Shown here: positions 10,501 to 20,847 of the stretch, one piece after another
Numbering within the stretch: position 1 is the stretch's first letter
Layout: each line of letters begins with the position of its first letter
Assembly (NCBI GenBank): GCA_949710005.1
Contig: OX453275.1
Location: 13,333,651-13,397,650 of the forward strand
Direction of reading: 5' to 3'
Length of the DNA stretch: 64,000 bases
From: Ricordea florida
Taxonomy: Eukaryota > Cnidaria > Anthozoa > Corallimorpharia > Ricordeidae
Program-made: the position numbers and the translations under genes
The notes under the pieces: generated by a model
What the model was told of the DNA's origin: nothing
Databases searched by the model: none
Seen by the model: only the letters and a program-made list of their open reading frames with translations

Positions 10501-12751
10501 TGCTTATTTTTTTAAGATAATGGACCACACTACCACAACTCTGCTGTCCTCATGTATCTGGCTGAGGTTAACACTGCATTTGCATTAGAGCTTGTTGAAT
10601 ACAACAACTTTGAAGCCGGCGAGGGGAAAACAGTTCTCGACACCCATTTTGCACATGTGTCCCACAAGTTAGTTCGTTGGGTTCGTGTTGGAAATGACTT
10701 GGAATCAGGGGAACAGTTATCAGACCTGTTGGAGGTAAGGGATGATATGGACTCTGTTGTATTTGAACATGTTGCATCTTTTGTGTAGCAATATTCATTG
10801 TGATCCTGGTCATTACCCCCCCCCCCCCATTTTGTTCTTGTTGTTGTGCTGTGGTTTTATTGGTTTTACACTACTCATGGCACTTATCTGATCAATCTCC
10901 TTTCCTTTAAAACACATGTTCATAAATTTCCTTGCATTGTATTTCAGACTATGAAGAATGTCAGGTGTAAAAAGCTTCTGATTGACAGGTCAAAGGCCCC
11001 TGGAAAAGTGGGTACCCTCAAAGACGTATCATTGTTTGGCAATTTCAAGTTTCCCTCTGATGGACCTTACAAGGGAGGGATAATAGCACAATCTCTCGCT
11101 GGTTTTGGGAAAGTGCTCAGCAAAACATTGCTCTGAGAAGTGTGCCAATAGCAGGGGCTACAGGTGCTTCAACAACAAATGACGTCTTACAATCTTCAGA
11201 TGAAAGAGTGGATGGACAGGGTGATGGAGGTGGTGCATACTCTGTAAAGTTTATACAGCTCAATTCAGATGACTCTGGAAATGTTAACCTGATACCAATG
11301 AACAGCAGTGTAATAGTCAATGCTGATGACAGGCCATCACCTGCATTTGCCCTAAAAAAGGGTGGAGCTAAAAAAGTAACCTTCACAAAAGAGCAGAAAG
11401 ACATTATGGGTGCTTTTTATAAGAACCAGAGGACATTGCAAATCAGAGCAAATCCTGCTGATGTCATTGAAGCCATGAAGGTGGCTGGTGTTCCTCCCTT
11501 AAAGGAATCACAAATAAAAAGCTGGTGGAGTACATACCATCGCAAACAAAAGCAAATAGCAGAGGACTTGATGGAGGAGGCAAGACATCTAAGGTCACAG
11601 CAAGGTACTATTTATCACATATAAAAATGAATTTCTGTTTTATAAGAACAGTTATATTTTTTTATTTGTTTTTATGTAATAACAGGGATAGTATGTGTGC
11701 TCTGATTGGTCAAAAGGCTATCATTTGTTATACCAGTAAACTCCTTGAAACAGATATTTATTTCATTAAAGCAGCAAACCTCATTTATATCTGTTTACTA
11801 GTACAATAACCCACACAGAATGTTAGGAAAACACGAGAAAAGTTTGTACCCATGTATTGCTTAACTAATGTTCTTGTTTGCTTATAATGGTACTTGTTTG
11901 TTTGCTTAAAAGGTGGAGAGACAGATGGAACTAGCAACTGTCCAGACCTAGTTGGACAAGAGAATTTACAAGAAGAAAGGGAAAAGGAAGCATCAGGTTG
12001 TCCACTAGGTTCCAATGTGATCCCAACAGCAACAAACATGCCTGCCTTGGCTACTTGTGCAACAAATCTCCCACCATCCACTTCAAGTCCTCCACCACCT
12101 GGAATACTAACAGCGGGCATCATTAAAGGAAATCCCTCTTCATATGTAGCAGGTGTTGTGGAGTGGACTTTTGCTGAGTCACAATCAAGTATTCAAGGAA
12201 GAACAGGAAGCAATGCTTGTGCCTTTATAGCACTGATCATGGGGAAGATGTGGATGAATGGAGGTTTGCTTTGGCCAAGAGATGTCTTTCTTCCTGAGCC
12301 ATGGAAGCAATCATTATATGAAGCGATGATCAAAGGCAACAAAATTCATGATGATCTATTTGATCATCAAGCAGTTGATCTGGAGGTGGAGGATGCAGTT
12401 TCTCTGGCAGATAACGAATGTGGGGTGCAGAGTTTGGGTCAGCAAATTGACATATTTGGTCTGAATCCAGTTCATCAGTTGGCTAATTTCTTAATTCAAG
12501 AGGCTCAGAATAACAAATCAAAATCTTGCAGTGTAATAATGACAGAACAGCGTGCCATGCTTTTAGCAGTGAACTCTGATAGCTCTGCTATGATTGTTGA
12601 TTCCCATAGTCATGGAAATGATGGAGCCATCATAGCATGCACTCAGCCAGGCTCTATACATCTCTTGGCTCAATGGCTGGATGCTTTGATGAATGACATC
12701 TGGCAACATTCGCTAACTATAGCATCCATTACAAGAGTTGTTTACTTTTAA
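7517..12751 (+). CDS. Composite gene: RNase-H-fold transposase-like core, homeodomain-like segment and C76-like cysteine protease
   Basis: Exons with matching phases: 7517-7717, 8011-9174, 9531-9781, 10114-10412, 10517-10734, 10948-about 11101, about 11155-11604, 11913-12751 (about 1,190 aa). Order of parts: a Cys/His-rich N-terminus (SCCCPHHKTWGH...CTSCRSRI); an RNase-H/DDE-like core with VVIIDYKMKLE, SDNGPHYH (its Asp codon is created across the 10412/10517 splice) and EAGEGKT...HFAHVSHK; a homeodomain-like stretch ending IKSWWSTYHRKQK; then a papain-like protease with GRTGSNACAFIAL (Cys) and VDSHSHGNDGAII. The Asp-x-His spacing is as in herpesvirus tegument deubiquitinases (peptidase C76). 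The exon 6 frame hits TGA at 11134 unless a 53-nt intron (11102-11154) is removed. Domain names are inferred from motifs. No terminal repeats were found, so it may be a domesticated or still-mobile transposase. Confidence 0.7.
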
Positions 12752-13774
12752 TTACAGATAAAACAATTATTTATAGGGTAAAAAACAGTTATGAAGGTAT
12801 AGAACAAAATGATGTATTAGCCCTTTTAAAAACCCTTGGAGTGATCAGTAACAAATTTATTCCTGATATTCCAGCTTTTGAAACAGTGTTCACAAGAATT
12901 AAGGACACAATCAAAGGAAATTATGTTATTTGGAATTTGTACAAATTCTCCATACTACTTCTATAGAAAATGTATATGGACGATAAAGAGAATGTAAATT
13001 TTGATCACAAGGTTTTGAGGGTTTTAAAAGGTATTATTAGCTATTTTAAAAATAGCTCATAATACTGTTCTATATCAACCCGCTATGTCTTGAAGAACCA
13101 TCAGTTGCATTCACTTTACTGTTCTCAGTTGTTTATGGTACTAGCTAGCAAGGTTTCAATCGACGGATGTCTCTAAGGTGCTTCCCAAGAAAAAATTATA
13201 AATGTATGTTGGAAATTGTTTGGGAATTGTTCATTTGCTTTGAGATAGGTGTTTTAGCTAAATATAAACAGTCAATACTGCTAGACTTCTTTTTTTATAT
13301 ACAAAGAACAAGTAGCCTATTTTATACGCCCAGAAGAGATAATTATTATTTCATCCGCATGTCTACTTTCTAGAAAATGGGCTCAAAAATGATTCTGTGG
13401 ACTTGAGAAAATTTTGCTTGTGACAAGACTAAATTAGAGAATACTTGGGAAATGATAATGCTTGTAGATCTAAATACTCAGGACTGATTCTTATAAGCGT
13501 TTTCAGCAACAGGAGGCAGTTCGAGTATGATTTACTTAACTATACTGTACTTCATTTTGCGGAAAATTTATTTCATAAACGGTGCTTTGATTTCCATCAG
13601 TAGATCAAAATCGAAACCGCTAACCAGGGAAATATAGTTTGACATCACTTTTTAAAGCAATGAAATAGCATTTGCCAATTTCTCTTTTTCTTTTGAAGCT
13701 TAATTAAGTAGTGGAATAAAACAAAAGTGCTTGTACTTTTGCATACGCTATACAAGAGGGATTTTCTAAATAGT
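12752..13774. other. 3' flank of the composite gene; no gene seen
   Basis: AT-rich sequence with only short, unsupported frames. It presumably holds the 3' UTR of the upstream gene. No terminal inverted repeat pairing with the 7.1-7.5 kb side was found by eye. Confidence 0.4.
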
Positions 13775-13779
13775 GGCCC

Positions 13780-13937
13780 TGTCGTAGTGTTTTTACGAAC
13801 AATTTATTCACCAGTGTGCAAGTAAATGTCAACGTTACAAGAATCACTTCATCCGAAGAAAAAACTATCACACACTGTCACCTCGTGCTCATCCAACTGG
13901 TTCAAACCGGTTGGATGACGTAATGTTCGACCCGACA
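13780..13937 (-). repeat. 3' LTR of the minus-strand BEL element
   Basis: 158 bp, TGTCGTAGTG...CCCGACA as read on plus. It matches 19459-19616 base for base and abuts the purine tract at 13938. It includes an internal palindrome, CCAACTGGTTCAAACCGGTTGG.. in part. Confidence 0.95.
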
Positions 13938-14056
13938 CTCTCCCCCTATTTGATTCACAAATGTGGAGCAAATATAACTCATCTCCAATGTTCTGAAAAC
14001 CTATAAACAGTAACAGTAACGAGTTCAAGTACTACTAGTCATAATCACACTAGTCA

Positions 14057-17000
14057 CTAGGACAGTTCATTGGCTTTTTCTTCTTCTGCAATACCTCTAA
14101 TACGCTCTATTGCAGCTATGGCTGCTTGTCTTGGAGCAAATTCTCTGGCTCTGGGATTGAGCTGTACTACTTGATTCGACTCTGTGTGTGTCACGTCGCA
14201 AGACAGCTCCATTGGACAAAGTTGTTGGATCGCCCGTTCCAGGTACGACTTTCCTGCTCTCAGTCTGGCTCCTCGGAGGACTCCGTCACTTCCCTTGATC
14301 AACTTGGTGACGATACCGATGTTCCACTTCCCACGATTACGCTCCTCGTTCTGTATCAGCACCACATCTCCAACCTCGAGGGTTGGTTCCTTAGACTTGT
14401 GCTTTAGGTTGTGTCGTTCCCTTAAACTCCTTACATACTCTGCGGACCATCGCGACCATAAAACGTCCTTGCAACGCCGAAGGTACCTTGCTCTCTTCCG
14501 TAATTCCACATCATCTAACAAGTCCACGTCTTCCTCTGGAAGGACATATGATTCTCCATACATCATAACTGCTGGGGTAAGTACCGGAAATTCAACATCA
14601 TCTTCTACATAGGTTAAGGGCCTGTTGTTGACGGCCACCTCCACGTCAAGGAACACTTCCTCTAGCTCACTGAAAGTAAGGTTCGCCCGTCCAATAACCT
14701 TGTAGAAAGCCTGCTTTACTATTCCAATTAACCGTTCAAATTGTCCGCCCCACCACGGGGCCCTGGCAAGATTAAACTGCCACAGCATGTTGTGATGGGC
14801 AAGATAATCTTGGGTCATCTCGTCTCTCATGATACTCTTTAGCCACTTGCTGGCAGCTACAAAGCTCTTACCATTGTCAGAATAGATCTTCCTAGGTCTC
14901 CCCCGTCTCGCAATAAACCGCTTTAAGCACTTTATAAAGCTTTCAGTAGTCTGGTCTGTCAGCAACTCTAAATGGACTGCTCTAGTTAGACTACATGCAA
15001 ACAGGAGTAGGTGTGCTTTGCCTTGTTTCTTCTTGGAGGCCTTGTACGCTATAGGACCAGCGAAATCCACTCCTATTACTTGGAAGGGATATGATCCATC
15101 TGTACGATCAACTGGTAGATCTGCTGGTTTTGGCTTGGGGAACCTTGTGACATGGAATTTCTTGCACCCAAAGCAGTGATTAATGACATTCTTCGTCAGC
15201 TGCCGAAGACGGGGTATCCAATACTTTTGTCGTACAAGCACCATAGTCTGTCCAACTCCCCCATGCAGGGTCATGATGTGGGCATCTTGCACAATTTTTT
15301 CTGATAAGGTCACCCTGGGTGGCAGATACACCGGATAAACTCCCTGGATTCTTCCCTTGCATACATAAATCCCTTCATCATTCTTTTGAAGATTTAATCT
15401 TTGTTGGTCCTCCTGGAACTTCTCTGTCACACTGTATCTCCCTTGTTCACGTCTTATCCACCACTTCACTGCTCTATCGGTTTCAGCTGTGGTCAAGGGA
15501 CCTCTGATTCGATACAGTTTCTTGCTTCGGCAGTTCTGAGAAAACCGTCCGACCCATCCCGTAACTCTGACCATCTGCCAAAAAACATGCTTCTCCAGTA
15601 ACTCATCAAGATCATCCTTTGGTTCGACTGCAACTGCAAAGATCTCCTTAGTGAGCTTAGCTTCTGCTTCTGTTTCTTTGCTAGGGTTCGTCACTATCTC
15701 TTCTGGCCACTCTTCCCGATTGGGAAGCCACTCTGGACCTGGTAACCACAAACTGGATAGATGACCTGCCTTACAACCTCTGCTTCCTACGTCTGCCGGG
15801 TTCCGTTTGGTGTCCACGTGCCTCCACTCAATGAAATCCTTGGCATTGATCTTGCGGACTCTATTAGCCACGAATTGCTTGTAAGAACCGCCCCCCTTGA
15901 TCCAGTGGAGGGCAACCTTGCTGTCACTCCAGCCATAAACTGACTTGATTGGTTGGTCAGATAATGCCTTTCGCACATTCTCTGCAAGGTTTGCGGCCAT
16001 ATGTGCTGCTACAAGTTCCAGTCTCGGAATGGTAAGATTCTTCTTTGCCAATCTTGACTTAGCCGCAATTAAACCCTGGCTCAACCCTGAGGCTTGTTGG
16101 ATTACTGCATATGCAACTGCGGATATCCCAGATCCACTTGTGTCGCCAAAGACATGTAGCTCAACTCCCTCAGTTGGCTCTTTAAACCTTGGTAGGCTTC
16201 GTGGCACTTCAATCATGCTTGGGAGACTCCTCACAAACTTGAACCATTCTTGCCCAATTTTGTCTGATACCTTCTCATCCCATGGCAGACGCAAGTCACA
16301 TACTTCACGATACAGAAACTTTCCCACAAGTGTTGCAGGTGATGCTAGACCTAGTGGGTCGTATACAGCGGCTAGGAAACGTAGGATCCCTCTTTTCGTA
16401 ACATCAATAGGTTCCTCAGGAAATTTCACAGCAATTGAGTCATCTGATTTGTTCCATGGGAGTCCTAACAGCTTTGATTCCCCTTCCTTGACCCCCAACT
16501 GTTGCTTTGCAAAGGTTGGCTGCTCTTCGACACTAATAATTTCACTCTCCAGCTGAGACACATTAGAGTTCCACTTGTGCATAGTAAACTTTGCCTCTCC
16601 AAACACTGACACTATGGTCTTCCTCAGTTCTTGGACTTCTGCCGTGGTACTGCCACCAGTGATAACATCATCGACGTATAGACTCCTTAGGATCTCTTCA
16701 ATTTCTTCTGGGTACTTCTCCCTTAGGCTCTCTAGATGCAATTTTAGTGTCGCTGCCAATAGGAATGGCGACTGAACCAAGCCGAATAATGCTCGCGTAA
16801 ACCTCAAGACTTCAATAGCTGATGGGTCCTTGTCCTTGATCCAATGAAAGCGCAGTGCATCTCTGTCTTCTGCCCTTATTCGTACTTGTAGAAACGCCTG
16901 CTTGATGTCACCTGCCAGCGCGACTGGCTTAAAACGATTACGCACTAACACGTCCCACAACAGATTCTGAAGGGGCGGTCCGCTTTCTAGGCACTCATTT

Positions 17001-19354
17001 AGTGATGGCTTCTCCTCTCCTGGCTTTGCCGACGCATCAAATACAATCCTCAGTTTGGTTGTCTCTGCTGATTCCCTCTTTACTCCTTTGTGTGGAATGT
17101 AAAATTCCCTACTGGTCGCCACATCTGTAACTCTTTCAACTATCCCATCAGCCAACTGCTCTTGTATGATTTCATCGTACTTGTCTAACATCCCCGGTTC
17201 TCTCTGTAACTTCTTTAGCAAACCTTCAAGTCTTCTTTTGCTCCCACGTTCATTCTTGAGCAGGGGAGCGTGTCCCACCTTCCACAGTAATCCTGTTTGA
17301 TACCATCCTTCCTCACTCCGTTGTAACTGTTGGCTGAACTCATCAAAGACGTCCTGTTGGTCTTCTTCCGCCCTATCCTCAAGCCCCAACACATCTAAAC
17401 TGCAGAGTTGCTGGTAGTCTGCTGTGGATTTCCTTGTAAAGTAAACATTTGAGAGTACGCTTTCCTCTCCTGTAGACATCATGGTCCACCCTAGCTTGGT
17501 GAGCTCGGCAATTGGTTCGGATGGTTGTCCAATCTTTGGCTTGGTCTCCGTCTTTATTCTTGAGTACTCACTAGCCCCAAGGATTACATGGATGGGCAAC
17601 TCACTCTTCTTGTCGTCATCGTTCATGACCACTCCTTGTAGATGACAATATTTTCTGATCAGATCTTCATAATTCGGATTGGGGACAGTGAGCAAAAGAC
17701 CTTTGTCAACCTTGCTGACCCTCGTTGTCATCTCAAACTTCCCATCAACACTGCCAACCTTAACAGAATAGCTCTGGACCTTCTGGACTGTTGAGCAAAG
17801 CATCATTTCAATCTGTCTATGTTCGACGTGGAAAGGTCGTTTATTCAAACGAGCAACAAGGGCTGCTGATGCATAGGAACTTCCAGAACCTGTATCTAGT
17901 AAAGCCCTGCATTTGATACCATCAACCACTACAACCACCACTGGGTAAATGACAGATCCTTCACCAGTTGCTAACATCATTTGATTGTTGCTATGCTGTT
18001 TATCACAAATGGATGTGTGATGCCTGTGACCACAAACCTGGCAGTTGGTTTTGCTGCGGCAATCTTGCGCTTGGTGTTTTGCACCTGTGCAGTTGAAACA
18101 CAACCTCTTGTCACTTAAGATCTTTTTGCGCTGGTTCAAGTTAGGGACCTTTTTACACTCCGTGGCCTTGTGGTCCTCACTGTTACAATAGATGCAGCCA
18201 CGTCCCATTCTTCCAACCTCATCCTTTGTTTGGTAAACAGTGTTCTTCTTGGGCAGGGAATGACTTGATGGGCTTTGAAATGGCGGTTTCCGGTTTGATA
18301 AATCACGATTCGACAAGTCACGCCTTGGGAGGTCTTGCTTTGGGTTGTCGCTGGGAACAGGGTTACGGTCACACCACCTCCTTAAGGACTCAATCAATTC
18401 AGAAAAACCCCACTCTTGCCAATTGTCATCTAGTCTTACTAAGTCTGCTCTGATCCCAGGTAGTTTGTCAAGGGTTGTGCGGGCAAATCCATGAATCTCC
18501 TTGATCTTGCCCATAGTCTCAAGAACCTGAACGTGGCTTGTTAGCTTCTCGTAAAACTCCTGGATTGGAGCTGGACGTGTGCCAGTAATGGTGGACAAGC
18601 CAATAATTTCTTGCATGTGGGCATTTGCTACTTCACTTGACTTACCGTATTTGCTACTCAGAATAAATTTCGCTCGTTCATATCCCTCAGAATTATAGGG
18701 CAGACCATCAACAAAGACTCGCACTGTTGATATTAATAGCTCCTTGAGGTACGAAAACTTAGCAACCTGAGAGATACTTGCCTTGTCTATCTCTGTTTCG
18801 AACTGACTCCAGAATCTCAACCAGTCCAAATGCGTTCCCTGAAACTGCGTGATTGTTAGCTTGGGTAACTTGGCACCGCTTTCCTTGATAGATTTGTTTC
18901 GATCCTCCTCGAATTTCCTTTCATATTCCCGCTTCATTTTCATTCGCGCTTCCTCGAGCTTCAACTCCTCTTCGTAATGGCGTCTCCTTTTCTCCTCTTC
19001 TCTCATTTCCTCTTCGTCTCGCTGTCTCCGTAATGCCTCCTCTTGCTTGTTTCTCGCCATTTCTCTCACATCGTCGGCAGTTTCCTGAAACTCTTCCAGT
19101 TGTCTTTCTATTTCAAGAGACCATTCCCTCACCTCAACTGGATCATCTCCATTCTCTATTCTGAGAGCTTGTATTTGGAACATCTGTTCGTGAACGCCAT
19201 CGATCTGACCTTCCATAGCTTTTTGTAATCGTTCCAGCGCCTTCAGCTCGTTTTTTCCTCTGATCCTAGGTACATCTTCCCGTGTAAACTTCAACATTCG
19301 CAATTTCGCGTCGATCCTTTTTATCGCGGCGTCAAGATCAAGATCGGTGGCCAT
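14057..19354 (-). CDS. BEL/Pao gag-pol polyprotein, intact
   Basis: Single frame of 1,765 aa from ATG 19354. The N-terminal 160 residues are highly charged coiled coil. A DUF1759-type gag region (LPKLTITQFQGTHLDWLRFW) follows. Three CCHC-like knuckles (CIYCNSEDHKATEC, CFNCTGAKHQAQDC, CQVCGHRHHTSIC) lie at about 385-450. The aspartic protease motif ALLDTGSGSSYA is near 487. The reverse transcriptase has LYVDD near 893. RNase H includes WSDSKVALHWI. The integrase has an H2C2 finger (HGG...CFGC), D in VIGVDFAGP near 1429, D in YSDNG near 1490 and E in GGQFERLI near 1539, with a DUF5641-like tail (GDVVLIQNEERNRGKW). This is the domain order of the BEL/Pao group. The protein is translated as one polyprotein; every catalytic residue checked is present. 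Confidence 0.95.
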   Translation of the reverse strand: MATDLDLDAAIKRIDAKLRMLKFTREDVPRIRGKNELKALERLQKAMEGQIDGVHEQMFQIQALRIENGDDPVEVREWSLEIERQLEEFQETADDVREMARNKQEEALRRQRDEEEMREEEKRRRHYEEELKLEEARMKMKREYERKFEEDRNKSIKESGAKLPKLTITQFQGTHLDWLRFWSQFETEIDKASISQVAKFSYLKELLISTVRVFVDGLPYNSEGYERAKFILSSKYGKSSEVANAHMQEIIGLSTITGTRPAPIQEFYEKLTSHVQVLETMGKIKEIHGFARTTLDKLPGIRADLVRLDDNWQEWGFSELIESLRRWCDRNPVPSDNPKQDLPRRDLSNRDLSNRKPPFQSPSSHSLPKKNTVYQTKDEVGRMGRGCIYCNSEDHKATECKKVPNLNQRKKILSDKRLCFNCTGAKHQAQDCRSKTNCQVCGHRHHTSICDKQHSNNQMMLATGEGSVIYPVVVVVVDGIKCRALLDTGSGSSYASAALVARLNKRPFHVEHRQIEMMLCSTVQKVQSYSVKVGSVDGKFEMTTRVSKVDKGLLLTVPNPNYEDLIRKYCHLQGVVMNDDDKKSELPIHVILGASEYSRIKTETKPKIGQPSEPIAELTKLGWTMMSTGEESVLSNVYFTRKSTADYQQLCSLDVLGLEDRAEEDQQDVFDEFSQQLQRSEEGWYQTGLLWKVGHAPLLKNERGSKRRLEGLLKKLQREPGMLDKYDEIIQEQLADGIVERVTDVATSREFYIPHKGVKRESAETTKLRIVFDASAKPGEEKPSLNECLESGPPLQNLLWDVLVRNRFKPVALAGDIKQAFLQVRIRAEDRDALRFHWIKDKDPSAIEVLRFTRALFGLVQSPFLLAATLKLHLESLREKYPEEIEEILRSLYVDDVITGGSTTAEVQELRKTIVSVFGEAKFTMHKWNSNVSQLESEIISVEEQPTFAKQQLGVKEGESKLLGLPWNKSDDSIAVKFPEEPIDVTKRGILRFLAAVYDPLGLASPATLVGKFLYREVCDLRLPWDEKVSDKIGQEWFKFVRSLPSMIEVPRSLPRFKEPTEGVELHVFGDTSGSGISAVAYAVIQQASGLSQGLIAAKSRLAKKNLTIPRLELVAAHMAANLAENVRKALSDQPIKSVYGWSDSKVALHWIKGGGSYKQFVANRVRKINAKDFIEWRHVDTKRNPADVGSRGCKAGHLSSLWLPGPEWLPNREEWPEEIVTNPSKETEAEAKLTKEIFAVAVEPKDDLDELLEKHVFWQMVRVTGWVGRFSQNCRSKKLYRIRGPLTTAETDRAVKWWIRREQGRYSVTEKFQEDQQRLNLQKNDEGIYVCKGRIQGVYPVYLPPRVTLSEKIVQDAHIMTLHGGVGQTMVLVRQKYWIPRLRQLTKNVINHCFGCKKFHVTRFPKPKPADLPVDRTDGSYPFQVIGVDFAGPIAYKASKKKQGKAHLLLFACSLTRAVHLELLTDQTTESFIKCLKRFIARRGRPRKIYSDNGKSFVAASKWLKSIMRDEMTQDYLAHHNMLWQFNLARAPWWGGQFERLIGIVKQAFYKVIGRANLTFSELEEVFLDVEVAVNNRPLTYVEDDVEFPVLTPAVMMYGESYVLPEEDVDLLDDVELRKRARYLRRCKDVLWSRWSAEYVRSLRERHNLKHKSKEPTLEVGDVVLIQNEERNRGKWNIGIVTKLIKGSDGVLRGARLRAGKSYLERAIQQLCPMELSCDVTHTESNQVVQLNPRAREFAPRQAAIAAIERIRGIAEEEKANELS

Positions 19355-19458
19355 GTTTACTTTAGATTTTACTCACACGTTCCAGGTTTGTTTTTTCGCT
19401 AAGTAACTGTAACTCACAAACTCCTTCCTGTTCTTGTCCTGGCAGGGTCGCCACTTTG

Positions 19459-19616
19459 TGTCGTAGTGTTTTTACGAACAATTTATTCACCAGTGTGCAA
19501 GTAAATGTCAACGTTACAAGAATCACTTCATCCGAAGAAAAAACTATCACACACTGTCACCTCGTGCTCATCCAACTGGTTCAAACCGGTTGGATGACGT
19601 AATGTTCGACCCGACA
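19459..19616 (-). repeat. 5' LTR of the minus-strand BEL element
   Basis: 158 bp, identical to 13780-13937. As the 5' LTR it should hold the element promoter. The primer-binding-site-like sequence starts five bases inside it (19453 downward on the minus strand), and the gag-pol ATG is about 105 bp from its inner edge. Confidence 0.95.
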
Positions 19617-19916
19617 GGCCCCTTTCCCCATAAGGCCACACCCTCTCCGACCCCTTAATCTCCCATTAGGATTTACAACAACACATTTCCACTACTGTAA
19701 TCGTGTTTTTATTGCACTGCCATCTTCTCTTGAGTTCTTGTTATGGCCTTTAGTGATACAGAACAGAACTAGAAAAACGATGATATCAAAAATAACTGGG
19801 GAATGTTTTTACCTCGTAACGCTCTCAAACATTTCACTGGCGTATCTATTGTGCCGAAGGACGGATCTAATGAATTCAGATTTACTTTATTCCCCTGCCC
19901 GTGGGTTTACATCAGC

Positions 19917-20585
19917 TTACAGCTCATATCCGTTGATAAAAAGAGCAATGATTGCCCGAATTTGATTATAACTTAGAAGGGTGATATCCCTAATTTCCCT
20001 CAGTGTTACACCGCTCCTACACAAGAGGTCATATACTTTTCCTAAGGATTCGTTTTCGATCTCCAGCTCTCTTATCAATCTTTCCAACATGTCGTTTTTG
20101 TCTGTGCCTCTGGCAATCATATCAATCACGTAAACTTGTGCTGTTGCCTCCGCGACTCCAGCAGTTCTAGCGATTTCAGGAAAGCTCTCGCCCTCCAGCC
20201 ATCTCGCGAATGCATTTTGTTTCTTCGGAAACGTTGCTATTTTCCCATATAGGCTGCGCAACCCACTGACCTGTTTGAGGAAAAAAAAAATATAAAAAGT
20301 ATTCACTGTAATCTTTTCCAAGATAGGGGGAAACATCTTTCTTTTGCGTGCACTGTATATTACTATTGATGAGTCTCAATAAGTTATAATCGTCATAACG
20401 AAGCGCTGTGTTACGGCCGACTTACCGAGATATTCTTGCCACGTTTTGAGCCTCCTTGACTGTGATTCCCATCTTGGCTTGCACTAGCTCTTTTTCTGTT
20501 GGAAAGCAGTGAACAAGTGAGTAAAAATGTGAGAGGAGAGTCGCAATAAAAAGAGTAAAGTCAATCACACTCACCTTTGTTCCAT
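19917..20585 (-). CDS. Small helix-turn-helix-like protein, 144 aa, three coding exons
   Basis: Exons by splice signals and phase: 20585-20575 (ATG, 11 nt, donor GTGAGT), 20495-20426 (acceptor CAACAG, donor GTAAGT) and 20270-19917 (acceptor AAACAG, stop TAA). The product has a short basic Ser/Gly-rich leader (MEQRKRASASQDGN...), then PKKQNAFARWLEGESFPEIA and TAQVYVIDMIARG. This reads as a helix-turn-helix similar to the HTH_40/RecQ-C-terminal type. A helical tail (LREIRDITLLSYNQIRAII) follows. I do not recognise the gene; the HTH label is from motif shape only. A polyadenylation signal (AATAAA, minus strand) lies at 19891-19886, 26 bp past the stop. It is head-to-head with the F-box gene. Confidence 0.6.
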
Positions 20586-20847
20586 TTTTGAAATTCTTGA
20601 AAAGTGTGCGCACGTGGGCCAGATCAGTTAGTTTCAATGACAAGGTAAGTCAAAAGAAGCACTGTTTTTATAACTTGGTATGAATCTAGCTCTTTTCACA
20701 CTCTCCTATTGAGATGACGACCAAATTCTGCCATATATGGACTGCGATTTTCACAAGTAAAGATAGAAAACAAAAGAGCAGGGTTCTGGAAAGGTGAGAA
20801 AAACTTGCTGCCGAACTAAAATCATTGAAAGGCTGCTGTATGCAGAA
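20586..20847. promoter_or_regulatory. Putative bidirectional promoter between two head-to-head genes
   Basis: Only 262 bp separate the start codons of the minus-strand HTH-like gene and the plus-strand F-box gene, so both promoters and 5' UTRs must share this stretch. A good plus-strand donor (CAAG|GTAAGT, 20645) suggests a 5' UTR exon of the F-box gene overlapping the first exon of its neighbour. No TATA box is evident. Inference from layout only. Confidence 0.45.

Larger units (their letters stand above)
13780..19616 (-). mobile_element. Complete young BEL/Pao LTR retrotransposon (minus strand)
   Basis: Two LTRs of 158 bp (13780-13937 and 19459-19616), beginning TG and ending CA, appear identical over their whole length. 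They are flanked by the 5-bp target duplication GGCCC (13775-13779 and 19617-19621). On the minus strand the 5' LTR is the right-hand one. Five bases inside it a primer-binding-site-like TGGCGACCCTGCCAGGAC begins (19453 downward). The purine tract AAATAGGGGGAGAG lies directly against the other LTR (13938-13951). One open gag-pol frame fills the interior. Identical LTRs, target duplication and intact frame all indicate a very recent insertion that may be competent. Confidence 0.95.

Noticed and set aside
14126..18453. Plus-strand frames within the first BEL element
   Set aside because: Antisense shadows of the intact gag-pol frame.
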